The position numbers and the translations under genes are program-made. Below the pieces are notes generated by a model. The model was given only the letters and a program-made list of their open reading frames with translations, had not been told where the DNA came from and ran no database searches. A stretch of DNA of 64,000 bases from Arion vulgaris (taxonomy: Eukaryota > Mollusca > Gastropoda > Stylommatophora > Arionidae): contig CM036771.1 in assembly GCA_020796225.1 (NCBI GenBank), forward strand, positions 29,060,176-29,124,175, read 5' to 3'. Positions 1 to 11,846 of the stretch are shown one piece after another; position 1 is the first letter of the stretch; each line of letters opens with the position of its first letter.

Positions 1-687
1 CAACTGTAGACAGTATCGAATAGAACTGATAGAAAAACAAAGATCAGAATACCAAGAGCATGCATATTCCCAGTGGCAACGTATGGGTGTAAAGCATGGA
101 CACTTAACAAAGCATTTGAAAAACATATATGTGCTTTTAAATATAAGTGTATCACCCATGGATTACTGGGATCTGCAAGGGGAGCAAAGAATAGTAACAC
201 TGTGACCTACAACGCATATCGTAAGAGGCGGTGTAGGGGCCTAGGAAGCTACCTAGTAAATTAAAAGTGTCTCAGAAATAGGATGTGCTTGTAGACGCAT
301 AACTGCACAATGTACAATTGTTCTTAGGCTCAGATTACATACAAATCACAAAGAGTGGTTTAACAAGTGGTTGACATGGAGCGTTTGAAGAAGAAGAAAT
401 ATAAGTGTTACAGAAGAGTCTTCTATATATCACAGACAGAAGAGAACAAATAGATCTATCCAGAAAGAGCTCAAAATCAAAGAAAACTGGCTGATGCTAC
501 AATAAGAATGAGAAAATTGAAGTATTTTGGACATATAAAGAGACACGACGGTTTGGAGAAGACGACCATGGAACGAGGCATCCTGGCAAAGAGGAGAGTA
601 AGGAAAAAATGGAATCAGGATGTAACTGATGATTTGAGCATTATGGCTGCAGAAGTAGGACATTTGGCCTATGAGAGAGGCGAAACA
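1..687 (+). mobile_element. RTE-like LINE, 3' coding fragment, split by a SINE
   Basis: The region encodes the end of a non-LTR reverse transcriptase ORF: YGCKAWTLNKAFEKHI near 80-135, resuming after a SINE with RSIQKELKIKENWLM, KYFGHIKRHDGLEK and LSIMAAEVGHLAYERG up to about 685. Closely related copies are at 42775-43375 and 46325-46870. The C-terminal part after the RT palm is typical of many mollusc LINE copies. Frames are broken (stop after WLMLQ), so it is a dead fragment. It runs off the left edge and is cut on the right by a Penelope-like element that begins at about 688. Confidence 0.8.
151..396 (+). mobile_element. SINE family 1 insertion with 12-bp target duplication
   Basis: A 246-bp insert interrupts the LINE reading frame and is flanked by a perfect 12-bp duplication, AAATATAAGTGT (139-150 and 397-408). 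The head resembles the GAGTGGTTACC-type tRNA-like head of the copies at 46356 and 47315, diverged here. It shares the internal box ATCGTAAGAGGCG and ends in GAAGAAGAAG. Size matches the related insertions at 15974-16216 (243 bp) and 46356-46602 (247 bp). Confidence 0.85.
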
Positions 688-2640
688 CATAATTACAAAG
701 TACTGTAGTTTTACAAAAACAATGACAATACACAGCAACGTTTCGACCAAAAGACCTTTATCAAGCAAACGATACAACAGGAGCGACGAATTTCACAGCA
801 CACTACATTTAGTCTACCACAGAGATTCCAACTGGCATAAAAGGAAAATATGTGACTAAAACGAATAACGAAATAAATGCAGAAAAACTAGAAGTGGAAA
901 AAGAAGAGAAACAATAAAAATCAAGTAAATATATAACATATACATTTAACATATACACATATAGAATATGGAGCATAAGAAGAGAAAGTACTAAGAAGCA
1001 TAGGAGTGTTGAGTCCATGAGGTTGCTAGGTACAATAAAACGATTCTCCAGAGCTAACTGACTACGATCATCAGAGGAACATGATTGGATGGCGGACCTG
1101 GACGTCGCAAGCTCCTAAATGATCAGTTCCATTGAAATGAGTGGCTACAGGGGTCACAGCATTGGCGTATATCGCGCAAGTGTTGGCAGAAATGGTCACT
1201 AAGCATTTTGCCTATTTCACGGATATATGCCTTGTCACACTGCTTGCAAGTGATAGAATAGATTATATTTCGGGACTAACATGTGAAACCATCTTCAATA
1301 ACAAACGTGGCTTTAAAAAAGATACAGTATGGGTCTGTATCACATAAGCACTCGTATTGCAACGCCGACTGTCACACTGGATAGTGCCAAAATGACTCTG
1401 GACATTGGACTTAAGGCGACTATGCACCAGCATATCCTTAAGACTTCTGTCCCGCCTGTAAGCCACCAAAGGATAGTTTGGGAAGACAGAACGTGTCTCA
1501 GGATCTGACTTAAGAATAGACAGATGACGAAATAAAACTTTTTCACCAGTGAACTATGAGGGTGGAAAGTTAAGTTTCATCCTGTCAGAGTTGGAAGCTC
1601 TATGCTGGTTGGTAGTGGCCTCCTGGCATAATTTTCTGAACTCGATGCATAGCAGATACAAGCACCTTCTCCGGATATAGGCGCTTGCGAAAGAAATCAA
1701 GCATATTGTGAGCTCTATCAAGAAAATCATAGTCCTCGCTACAAAGGAGGCGAAGGCGCAAGAGTTGGAAGAAGGGCAAAGAATCACGACAAGCCTGGGG
1801 ATGGGAAGAGGTATAAAGGAGAAAACTATGCGCGTCAGTAAGTTTATAATAAACTGATGTTGTGATGGTGGATAGGTTTATGGTGATAGTGATGTCAAGA
1901 AAGTTTGACACAAGAAATGGAGATGTGAGAGGTAAATTGAAAAGCAGGGTTGAAAACATTAATGAAATTAATGAAGCGGACAAATCAGCTTCAGGCATAT
2001 CAGTAATGCCAATACAGTCTTCGATGTATCTGTGATAAACGGACGGAAGAGGGCCATCATATGTATTCCATACTAGGTGTTCAAGATAACCCATGAACAA
2101 ACAAGTATAACTAGGTCCCATTTTAGTGCCCATGGCGACCCCACTGATTTGCACAAAGAATTGGTTATTGTACTGGAAGGAGTTGAGAGTGAGAACTAGT
2201 TCTGCAAGACGAAGGAAAGCAGAGGTTGAGACAAGTAGATTAGTTCTCCTATCGAGAAAGAACTAGAGAGCTTTACAGCCGTTGGAATGAGGTATAGAGG
2301 TGTGCAATGAGCACACATCAAGATGGAAGAGACGGTAGGTCCTGTCAGGTGACAACTCAATGGAAGAAAAAACAGACAAAGCATGGTTCGTATCTTTAAA
2401 AAATGAGGGTAGTGAGGTAACTATAGGGTTAAAGATACCGTCAAGGAATTCCAAGCTCTGTTCAGTAGGGCAAGAGCAAGCAGAAACGATAGGCCTACCA
2501 GGATTGTTGAGCTTGTGAATTTTGGGGAGCATATAAAATGCGGGTTTGACCAAACAGCTATCAATTACACAGAGCGACGATGCACCAGTGGGAAGGTCTT
2601 TCATGGTAATTAAGTTCTTAATGACTTCACGAATCTTACT
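688..2640 (-). mobile_element. Penelope-like element, 5'-truncated copy
   Basis: Read on the minus strand, the element carries a Penelope-type reverse transcriptase followed by a GIY-YIG endonuclease and a long 3' terminal sequence. The RT segment at 1600-2604 includes KPAFYMLPKIHK, SGVAMGTKMGPSYTCLFMGY and the palm box RYIEDCIG, where Asp-Asp is usual (Glu-Asp here). The endonuclease at about 1150-1330 reads IIYSITCKQCDKAYIREIG; the usual YIGETG is damaged. The 3' terminus at 690-790 is the shared family end (CTACAGTACTTTGTAATTATG type). Several frameshifts and stops make this copy inactive. Penelope-like elements are a separate retroelement class, distinct from LINEs and LTR elements. Confidence 0.88.
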
Positions 2641-2794
2641 ATTGTATTATTGTATTCCTGCCATCAATATTTAGTCAGTAACATTAATGTAGGCAAAATG
2701 CCAAGGACCTCAATTTAAAAAAACCAATTAATTAATGTTCTATTATTTTTTAAATTTGTTACCTAGATTGTTTACTAATGGACATCAATTTTGA

Positions 2795-2947
<153 letters not shown>

Positions 2948-2984
2948 TAACATGTTCACATTTTTTAGTAGCTATTTTGGAATA

Positions 2985-3930
2985 TATGTTTTGTCTCCAT
3001 GGACACTAAAATAGGATCTAGTTATGCCTGTCTGTTCATGTGTTATCTTGAACACCTATTATGCCCCTCTTATATCCGTTTATCATAGATACATTGATGC
3101 TGGTATTGATATGCATGAAACTGATTTGTCCCACTTCAAAAATTTTATCAATGATTTCGATCCTGCTATTCAGTTGACCTCATACATCTCCACTCCTTGT
3201 GTCAACTTTCTGGACATCACAACATGAATATATTATAAGCCTACTGATGCGCATAGTTTTCTCCTCTATACCTCTTCGCATCACCAGGCTTGTCATGACT
3301 CTTTACCATTCTCCAAACTCTCACATCTTTGTCACCTGTTGGCGAGGACGATTATTTTCTTGATAGGGCTAGTTGAATGCTTAATTTATTCTATAGCTGC
3401 CTATATCCGGAGAATGTGCTTGTATCTGCTATGCTTTGGGTTCAGCAGATTTCTCACCAGGATGACCGACTCAACCAGCATAGAACTTCCTTCTCTGACA
3501 GGATTAAACTTATGTTAACTATCCACACATATAATTCAACAGGGAAAGAAATATTATTCTGTCATCTTTCTATTCTGAAATCTGACACAGAGACACGTTC
3601 AGTCTTCAAAATTTGTTCTGTGCTGGCTTACAGATGGGACAGGAATCTTAAGGATATGTTAGTACACAGTTGGGTTAAATGCAATGTTCAGGGTCATTTT
3701 GTCACCGTCCAGTGTGGCCATCGACAATGCTAAACATGTTCTTATGTGATACAGACCTGTACAGTTTCCTTTCCCAAAGTCACTTTTGTCATTGAGGATG
3801 GTTTTACATGCGCGTATTGCATCATTATCTACGCTATCACATGTAAATGTTGTGATAAGGCATATATAGGCAAAACTGGCGGAAAGGGTACATCTGGTTG
3901 GTTGCTCTTCTGCATCACCTTCCTTGGTTA
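2985..3930 (+). mobile_element. Penelope-like element fragment, old copy
   Basis: A diverged Penelope-type copy on the + strand in the first visible Rab6 intron. It preserves MDTKIGSSYACLFMCYLEH, then the remains of the RYIDD palm region, the thumb area (MLNLFYSCLYPENVLVSAML, and YRWDRNLKDMLVHS), and an endonuclease start: IIYAITCKCCDKAYIGKTGG. It lacks both ends and has multiple stops. It is more diverged from the family than the copies at 4569 and 58640, so it is probably an older insertion. Confidence 0.82.
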
Positions 3931-3939
3931 GTTGTTAGT

Positions 3940-4568
3940 TGATCCGTTTCATTTTTTGGTATTCCATATTGAGAAGGTATCCACTGTGAGATAACCCCTT
4001 ACACTGATTGCCAATAGACCTGGCAATTTTATTGATTGAAGGGCTTGGAGTGCTGATGTTGCATCCATAAAAAAATACAACTTGTTGTGGTTCAAGCTGG
4101 ACGTTCAGCAGTTTCTAAGTTGCCGTCTTGATTTTCTGGATTTCTGCATCATAATTTTGACAGAATTTCTTCATTGGTACTTTGATCATATCTGTAATGT
4201 TTTTTTTGGAATTCTACGTACACTTCTGCAACTTCATTCTTTACTACGTCTTCTGCTGACCTATCCATGTATAGCCAGACCCAGAGATCTTGTGGGTATT
4301 CTTCATTAAAGAAACTGAGAAACGTGTGCTGTTCTTTCTCTTTTCCCCTTGTGTATTCCTTTTTCACCCCTGTCTGGATATATACTTGTGATCCTGAGCT
4401 GATAATCCGTTACATTCTTGGCTTTACTTTTCTGGCCTCGGTAAGGCTGTTCCAAATTAGGAACATTCTCAACCACGCTGGGACTTGTGTCGGCACTAGG
4501 CAATTTGAAGTTTCTACTTTGTATTTTTCCTTCAGAAAGAGGAGAAACATTAGGCTGAGACTAAACAC
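3940..4568 (-). mobile_element. LINE RNase H-domain fragment
   Basis: On the minus strand around 4149-4400 the reading frame gives NEEYPQDLWVWLYMDRSAED followed by VVKNEVAEVYVEFQ. This matches the start of the LINE RNase H domain, normally YTDGSAE...GGAGVYV; the catalytic-loop DGS has become DRS. Upstream sequence on that strand (to 4550) gives PSVVENVPNLEQPYRG in another frame. It is a decayed piece of an I-like LINE, interrupted on its 5' side by the Penelope-like insertion starting at 4569. Confidence 0.6.
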
Positions 4569-5847
4569 GTAATTACAAAGTACTGTAGTTTTCAAATTAC
4601 AAAAACAATGACAAAATACAGCAACTTTCGACCAACAAGGCCTTTATCAAGCAAACGAACAAACAGGAGTGACAAATTAAAATGAAACACAAATGGACGA
4701 CCAAATACAAACGTATCTAAGGAAAATCTGGAATAAAACGAATAACGAAATAAATGTAACACAAAGTCTTCCCTAACTATCCTTTGGTGTCTTACAGACG
4801 GGACAGAAGTCTTAAGGATATGTTGGTACACAGTCGCATTAAGTCCAATATCCAGACTCATTTTGGCACTGTCCAGTGTGGTCGTCAGCGTTGCAACACG
4901 TGTGCTTATGTGATACAGACGCGTACTGTATCTTTCCTTTAGGCACGTTTCTTATTGACGATGGGTTCACATGCGAGTCCCGTAATCTTATCTATGCCAT
5001 TATCTGTAAGCGGTGTAACAAGGCTTATATCGGCGAGACAGGCAAGAGGCTCATTGACCGATTTGCCCAACACTTACGCGACATACGCCAATGCTCTGTG
5101 ACCCTGTAGCCACCCATTTCAATGACACTGGCCATTTAGGTGCTCACGATGTCCAGGTCACAGCCATCCGATCATGTTCCTCGGATGATCGCAGTCGATT
5201 TGCTCTGGAGAATCGGTTGATTTCGTTGTATGGTACCTTGCGACCACGCTGCTAAGACTTCTACTTCTTGTCTTTCTTTCATGGTTTATCATTGTATATT
5301 GCATTATTCATGTATATTCATTCTTAGCTTATCTTTCTCTTCCCCTGCTTTGTAATCTATATGGGTATATGTTGCATGTATTCAAGTTATATATTTACTA
5401 GATGTTTCATTGTTTCTTTTCCTTTCTATTTCTAGTTTTTATGTGTGTTTTTGTGTTACATTTATTTCGTTATTCGTTTTTATTCCAGATTTTCCTTAGT
5501 TAGTTAGTTAGTCTTTCCTCTTGGGCCTGTGGCGGCGCATAGGGCAGAGGTCATAGTTCTCCATGTCTCTCGGTTCGTTGCTATCTGTTTTAGGTCTTTA
5601 ATGTTTACTAGGCCCATCGTTGAGCCTTCTCTGGTGATTTTCCTTAGATACGTTTGTATTTGGTCATCCATTTGTGTTTCATTTTAATTTGTCACTCCTG
5701 TTTGTTCGTTTGCTTGATAAAGGCCTTGTTGGTCGAAATGTTGCTGTATTTTGTCATTGTTTTGTAATTTGTAAAACTACAGTACTTTGTAATTATGTGT
5801 TTTGCCAATCAAATAGTTTTACTGCAGTTCCATATATATATACTGAA
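4569..5847 (+). mobile_element. Penelope-like element with inverted terminal piece and target duplication
   Basis: Two parts are joined head to head. 4569-4776 is the family 3' terminus in minus orientation; 4777-5830 is a + strand 5'-truncated body with the last RT part (SYRRDRSLKDMLVHSR in frame fragments), a well-preserved GIY-YIG domain at about 4960-5109 (NLIYAIICKRCNKAYIGETG), and the same 3' terminus. This inverted-plus-truncated structure is characteristic of Penelope-like insertions. An 18-bp imperfect duplication, TAGGCTGAGACTRAACAC, lies on both sides (4551-4568 and 5848-5865). A LINE tail is nested at 5500-5635. Confidence 0.85.
5500..5635 (-). mobile_element. LINE 3'-end insertion with (CTAA)n tail
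   Basis: The 136-bp insert lies in the 3' region of the Penelope-like copy and is flanked by the perfect 12-bp duplication GATTTTCCTTAG (5488-5499 and 5636-5647). On the minus strand it encodes NIKDLKQIATNRETWRTMT and LCAATGPRG, the extreme C-terminus of an RTE-like LINE ORF, then a stop and an ACTAACTAACTAA tail. It is therefore an extremely 5'-truncated LINE insertion. Confidence 0.85.
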
Positions 5848-5865
5848 TAGGCTGAGACTGAACAC

Positions 5866-6090
5866 AAGTAAACAGGAAGGCGGTTTCATTAGGCACTAGA
5901 ATGCAACTTTTATTTTGCGCCCGACAACATCACCAACCCTTTCTTCCAGGGAGGGCAGTTTTTTGAGGCACAAGAACATAATTTTAGATTTTTGCGCTTA
6001 GCCAACATCACCCCCCAGAGAGGGCAGTTTCATTATGCTCAAGAACTCAACTTCGGATTTTGCACTCTGCCAACACTACCCAACTCATTT
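5866..6090. repeat. Three diverged tandem repeats of about 70-75 bp
   Basis: Three consecutive units share the order GG(A)GGGCAGTTT, then ...CTCAAGAA/CACAAGAA..., then TTTTGCRC and GCCAACATCACC. They start near 5872, 5946 and 6015. No coding potential was recognised. The units lie just right of the Penelope-like insertion. Confidence 0.6.
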
Positions 6091-6711
6091 ACATGAGCGT
6101 GGCCTCTGATACATGAGTTTACTAGAGTTTTTCCTTGCGTCAACACCGTACATTATATTGGTCTAGCATAGTCTTGCAGAGAGCGTGCAACTATGGTGCA
6201 ACCATTGACTCTGAAAGATTTGAGTTTGCTCTTACAGACGACTCGTAGTATCATCGCCTTTCTCCATTTGCTGGTGATTTGTTCTTTATTTGTGCTAGTT
6301 ATTCATCACTAGACGTCTGCCAGGAGACAATTGTAGATGCATCCACTCTGTGATTCTGCTGGTCTATATTGCGAACAGATCTCATAGCATTCATGTCTGC
6401 ACTTACGCTATTAACTTATCGCAGGATAGCTCTCCTTCAATCTCTACAGTGTGGTAGTCTATTTCTAGGACTACCACAGAGAGGTGGAGTAGGGTCTTGG
6501 TTAGAGCCAGACCACTAACGCTGGCGGCCCTTGGCCTGATGAATAAATCTGATTCTTTTCAGTTGTACCGTTGCTAGATTTTGAAATCTGTCTTTCATTG
6601 GATGGCTCAACATACACAGGAACTGTTCTGTTTGTGTCAGTACTTTCGGCCTGTGTTCTCTCATTGATTGTACCCCATGTTTTTTAAATCTCTACTATAT
6701 GTGTTGATTTC
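6091..6711. other. No gene recognised; one short hairpin
   Basis: Intronic sequence without a recognised coding or transposon signature. A perfect 9-bp stem, GTGGTAGTC/GACTACCAC, with a 9-nt loop lies at 6451-6477. The block ends at the left target duplication (6712-6722) of the large LINE. Confidence 0.5.
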
Positions 6712-7224
6712 ATTGCTCCTGTGAGGATTCGCTTCTGGGTTGCCAACATGGCGGTTGTGAACATTCCTAACGGATAAACTGTGTGCGATTTCTTGTGTTT
6801 ACAGTGTGATTGGCGCAATTTCTGGCCACTATAAGCGAATAGAATGTGATAGTTAGTGTCTGTGTTTGTGTATGTATGGTCAAAGCAAACACCTGACCAT
6901 ACATTGTGGCCATTGAGTGTGCCAGGCGTCAGTATCGGAGAATAGCGTGACCTGTTATCGATAGATAGCGCACCACGTGGTGATGGACTAAGAATGAGTC
7001 CAATCTGCTGCCTTGTAGGTTAATAAATTAAGGCTAAAGGTGGGCAGCCTAACAGAAACGCCGCAGAAGATGGGTGCACAATGTGCAGCGCAAGTCTTTT
7101 TAAGATGACATTGACTAGTATACGAAAAAAGAGTAGTGGTCAACTGGAGTTTTGATAGACGGCAGGAGTGATCGATCCAAGCCCCTGAGCCAGGGGACAG
7201 TTAGAAGGGACAAACAATAGTGAA

Positions 7225-7976
7225 GCAAATCATAGAACATTCAACATTATGCAGTGGAATGCAGGAGTACTAAAGAAGAAGGTCCCATTAACGAAACATC
7301 TACAACCGAAGCAGATAGACATAGCATGCATACAAGAGACGTACCTGAACTCTATCCACAGATTTTCCATTAGAGGATATCAGACCTTCCGACTAGACAG
7401 GAAGGACCCAAAGGTGGAATCCTGATTCGCCGGGACGAGCTTGCATGTAAAGAAATAGCAATATGCGCTAGTAGACAGTCGGAAATTGTAGGGATAGACG
7501 CAACAACCCCAATTGGGAGCACTCAAATTTATAACATCTGCTGCCCTCCAAACAAAGACCTAGTGCTGGAGAACATGGACATAAAACCTACCAACTGCAT
7601 AGTAGTTGGAGACTTTAATAGTCACTCCAAGCAGTGGCGCTACCAGGAAACTAATAACAGAGGTGACGAGGTGGAGGATTGGGAGATAGACAGCAACCTA
7701 CACTTAATCAACAATCTTCTTTCTTCTTCTTTTTCGTCACACTGCTACCGGGTTGTTGCCCAGTGTCGTGGTTTTCTGTTTTTGTCAACAATTGTTTAAT
7801 CAACAATACTGAGGATAAATCTAGTTACTACTCCAGAACCTGGAAAACCACCTCCACACCAGACCTGGCGTTTAGTACAGGAGACATCTACCACAAAATT
7901 GATAGAATGGTGCTAGACCAACTCGCAGGAAGTGACCACAGACCGGTTAAGCAGGTCATAAATGTGGCATAATCTC
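7225..7976 (+). pseudogene. LINE-1 endonuclease domain, broken
   Basis: The frame begins with FNIMQWNAGVLKKK, continues with QIDIACIQETYLN and later VVGDFNSHSKQWRYQETNNR, WKTTSTPDLAFSTGD and LAGSDHRPVK. These correspond to the QWN, QET, GDFN and SDHRPV motifs of apurinic/apyrimidinic-type LINE endonucleases, which nick the target DNA for target-primed reverse transcription. An 80-bp insertion at 7716-7795 and at least two frameshifts interrupt it. Confidence 0.85.
7716..7795 (-). mobile_element. Short SINE/LINE 3' fragment with 12-bp target duplication
   Basis: An 80-bp insert in the endonuclease frame flanked by TTAATCAACAAT (7704-7715 and 7796-7807). On the minus strand it ends in GAAAAAGAAGAAGAAAGAAG, similar to the tails of the SINE family 1 and LINE-1 copies here. 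Its body (GACACTGGGCAACAACCCGG) was not recognised. Confidence 0.8.
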
Positions 7977-8083
7977 CACAGCAACGAAAGCTGCTACCAA
8001 GATGGAACTACAAACGGGCAGACTGGGGGAAATTTGCACTCCTAACAGACCTATACTGCGAACCCCTAAACATACTCAAGAGT

Positions 8084-9737
8084 ATGCTAAAAACTGGGGT
8101 TGCAGACTTCAACAAAGCCCTCCAAGAAGCAGCCACTGAGTCCATCCCTCGAGATGCGAGATCAAACTACAGCCCATTCTGGATGGACAAATTAGAACAA
8201 CTAGAAGTAGAACTAACAAAAGCTAGAGACGATGCAGAAATAGAAAGAACAACAGAGGCAAAAATTAAACTTAAAGCTACCTCCGCAAGATACAAACGAA
8301 CACTTAATGAAAATGTTAGAAACAGCTGGGTAGAAAAAACACAAAGCCTGAACCTGGACAGAGATGGAAATGAACTGTGGAAACTAGCCAGGGCACTAAA
8401 CCAAGAAAATAAATACAATCACCATCAAACAGAATGATAAAGTGGAAACAAGCTGCCAATATCCTTAGTGAGCACTTTACACAAGTAAATCATATAGATG
8501 TTCCTGAAGAAAGGGAGGAAACCATAAAAGAAGAACTAATGGCCAACGGCCTCATTCAAGGTTTCCCTGAGGAACACATGACAACTAAATTCACAATGCA
8601 TGAATTGGAAAAAGCATTACGCTCTCTGAAGAAAAGAAAATCACCAGGCAATGATGGGATAACAAACGAAATGCTAATAGAAGTGGAACGACAAGCAAAA
8701 AAGAGGCTACTAGAAATTTTTAACTGCAGCTGGAAAAGTATCGTTATACCCAAAGAATAGAAGGATGCTATACTGATACAGGGAAGGATCCCACAGACCC
8801 TAGCAGTTATAGACCAATTAGCCTACTGAGCTGCGTAGGAAAATTGCTAGAGCGCATGATCAACACCAGACTAATGTGGCATCTGGAAGAAAAGGGCTTA
8901 CTACTCCCCCAAAAAGCAGACTTCTGAAAACACAGATCTACAGAAGATCAAGTGACATATATCGGCCAGGAAATAGAGGATGCTTTTCAAGAGGGAAAAC
9001 AAATGCTAGCAGTATGGGTAGATCTGGAGAAGGCTTTTGATAAAGTGTGGAAGGCTAGTCTAAAAGTTAAGTTGCGCAGAAACCAAGTAACAGGACGAAT
9101 GTACAAATGGATATTCCAGTATCTAGAAAAAAGAACTGCTAAAGTGCAAGTACAAGGAGTTCCTCAGGGCGGAGTACTGTCGCCAACACTGTTTCTCATA
9201 TACATCAATGACATAACCGAGAACATACCCAGAAGGATCCACCACGCCCTGTATGCAGATGACCTGTCCCTGAGGACATCAGAGGAGCACATTACCGCTG
9301 CAACAAGCAGAATACAACAGGCCCTCAGATCCCTAGACCAATGGTCCAATACATGGCTGATCAAAGCCAATGAAAAGAAAATAACATATTTTCTCCCTAT
9401 CAACCAAGCCCCAAAGTCCAAGGCTCCTACTAACTAACCATATATTGCTCCCAGAGAAAAACCCCACATACCTTGGAATCACCTTCGGCCAACGCATGAC
9501 ATGGAAGGCTCAGATTGAAAAAACAAAACTCGAGCAAAATCCAGGATGGCAATCATGAAAAAACTAGCTGGCACAAATTGGGGGGCAGATAACAGTGTTT
9601 TAAAGAAGCTTTATATGGCATATGTTCACACTACATTGGACTATGGAATCTCTGCATGGACAACTGTAGCCCAATCCAACTTAAATCAAATCAACCGTGT
9701 TCAGAACCGAGCTATGAGATTTATTACAGGGGAATGA
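8084..9737 (+). pseudogene. LINE-1 reverse transcriptase, broken by frameshifts
   Basis: A pre-RT linker (8084-8437, with NSWVEKTQSLNLDRDGNELW) leads to the RT fingers (KKRKSPGNDGITNEML at about 8625-8670), PTDPSSYRPISLLSC-like sequence around 8800, and the palm. 8952-9437 is the longest open piece and contains DLEKAFDKVW (first catalytic Asp), VPQGGVLSPTLFLIYIND and YADDL (catalytic Asp pair) in order. A further piece at 9546-9737 has the TLDYGISAWTTVAQSNLNQI thumb region. Key catalytic residues remain, but stops and frame changes at about 8437, 8760, 8925 and 9437 prevent a continuous protein. Confidence 0.9.
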
Positions 9738-10251
9738 GATCTACCCCAATACAGAAAATGGAGAAGACTACAGGCCTACAACCAATGGAGGATATAAGAG
9801 ACAGCAGAACACTAAAACAAGCAGAAAAGTTCAAGAGACTAGATCACCCAATGTACCACAGAATGAATGGGTTAGAAAGGGGCAGATTAAAACGAACCAA
9901 CTTTGTAGCGACAACCAAGATGATGATGAGCAAAGAAACATCATGTGCTGAAGTTACTCCCAAACCACTAAAATATACTTACACAAGACAGATATGGAAA
10001 GATACAAAATTCCCAGAGCTAAATGAGAACATCACAGGATAGCAGGCAAAGCCAACAAATAAGTGAAGAAATTTCCTGGCCACCGAGTACCTAAAGGAAT
10101 ACTTCCCTAACAGCAGGTGGACCCATGTATACACAGATGGGTCTGCAACAAATGCAACTGAAATGGAGGAGCCTCATGGTGCTCAGTGACATGAAATATA
10201 GGAAGCTAAAAGTAGCAACAGGAAGGTTCTCCAGCAGTTACAGAGCAGAGG

Positions 10252-11437
10252 CCTCAACCTCCATCCTCATACTAGAAGTAGTTGTCCTGTATGCCCCACT
10301 TCGCTCTGCAACAACCCTACCATGCGCATTAGCCAAGAAACCCCAGCCGGATTTCTCACCACGTTGAACCGACCTATCAGTATATACATCATCATCATTA
10401 TCCCTTGCATTATCTTCTATCAGCTGCTTAACTGCTAGATCAGCCTTCATGTTACCCCAATCTCTACATTCTCTTCCAAGAGTAATGATAACGTTGAGAT
10501 AGTTGGTCATGCTACCATCTGTTGTGATCCATTCTTCCCCTTTTAGTAGGGTCGCAACCGTAGTCATCTGGCCAATTGTTCTCTCAGTCTGGGCCATCCA
10601 CAACATGCCACGATTCTCGTGCCTTGAGCATCATTAGTGTTCTTGTGTAGTGGATGTCTCTTATCTGCATAACTGCATATGCCTTGGTTTGGGCGATTGC
10701 ATGACGGGAGCGGAGTGACAGAAGGCCAAGCATATATCTCATCTTCACAATGGGGGTATCTAGTGCAGCCCAGGACTATATGCATACCTTCATTCTGAAC
10801 CTGTTGAGTCGTTCACATTGTGAACTCGATATGTAAGAATTCCGAGTCCAGTAATCTACCACTGAAATAACCAGTCGATCGAACAAAAAGGGCAAGTAGT
10901 CTCTGCTCAAGGTGTGCGGCCACCATAACTTTAAGAGCCCTCCATTGGATCTCTGGACTTCATTTACTGGGGCAGTTGTTGTATCTGACTCCAGTCGATG
11001 CTTCACAAGATCTAGAAGGGCAGGTTTCGGTATGAGTGGATGTCTTCTCTAGAAGTTTCTAACCTCCAGCGGCTTACGTGGATATACTGTCCTGGGCATG
11101 CGGGTGTTTACGTAATGAGAGAGCGGACAGGCTTGTATCAACAGCATCGATTGTTGGGGAGTTGAGGATGGATAAGGGGATATTCTTCGGTCTCTTCGTG
11201 ACTGTCTGTTTGATAAGGACACTAAAATCGATGTTGAATCGATCAAGCGATTTAGGCAGTTTGGGGTTACCGTTGTTCAAGTCGAACTGGATGCCTGAGA
11301 AGCAGAGTGAGAGGTGTGTTTAATCAGTGCGCACAGGAACCATCAGTATGCATACTCTTCGATATCTGTTGAGGGAGACTGAGCACCTATGGGTCTGCCA
11401 GAGTGCAATGACGTCAGTTTAGTAACCAATAACCAAT
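10252..11437 (+). mobile_element. RNase H LINE insertion with 5' inversion (twin-priming form)
   Basis: The insert lies in the RNase H frame of LINE-1 between perfect 12-bp duplications ACAGAGCAGAGG (10240-10251 and 11438-11449). Its left part, 10252 to about 10937, is in minus orientation and encodes the linker and the start of RNase H: SWMAQTERTIGQ-like, TVATLLKGEEWITTDGSM, VYTDRSVQRGEKSGWGFLAN, and ERSGAYRTTTSSMRMEVEA. The right part, about 10938-11437, is in + orientation and carries the rest (VVVSD, NERADRLVSTASIVGELRMD) to the TAACCAATA end. Against the copy at 62551-63848 the two parts are adjacent, non-overlapping segments, as in twin priming. The catalytic loop is YTDRS instead of YTDGS. 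Confidence 0.9.
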
Positions 11438-11846
11438 ACAGAGCAGAGGTCCTAAAAGTGGCAGCAGAAGCCATAGTGTCAGAGGAACATGTAAAAGAAA
11501 ACCTAGTATTTCTGACTGATGCTTGTCAGTAATTACTTACTTAATCTCGTCATGCCTAGTTAAAATGGGGCTTCAGTAAGGACTTTCCATGCTCTCCTGT
11601 CCGTGCAACCTTCAGCGCAGAGCCCCACGTCAGAGATGCGGTGTCCAGTTCCTCTTCCATCATGCGCTCCATGTTGTCCGTGGTCTGCCTTTCTTTCTCT
11701 TTCCTTCTGGTGTCCAAGTGAGGGCTACCCTTTCAGGCATTTCTTGTCTCATTCTCATAACATGCCATTTCCATCTTCTCTTTTGAGTATGTCATTCATT
11801 GCCTCTTGTCTTGTATCTTGGAGTAGTTGGTTATTGGATATTTTTA

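Noticed and set aside
6451..6477. Hairpin as a terminator or microRNA precursor
   Set aside because: A 9-bp stem is too short for a microRNA precursor, and such terminators are not expected in animal introns.
8952..9437. Host gene encoding a reverse transcriptase-like protein
   Set aside because: It is the palm domain of LINE-1, in order with endonuclease and RNase H and inside target duplications.
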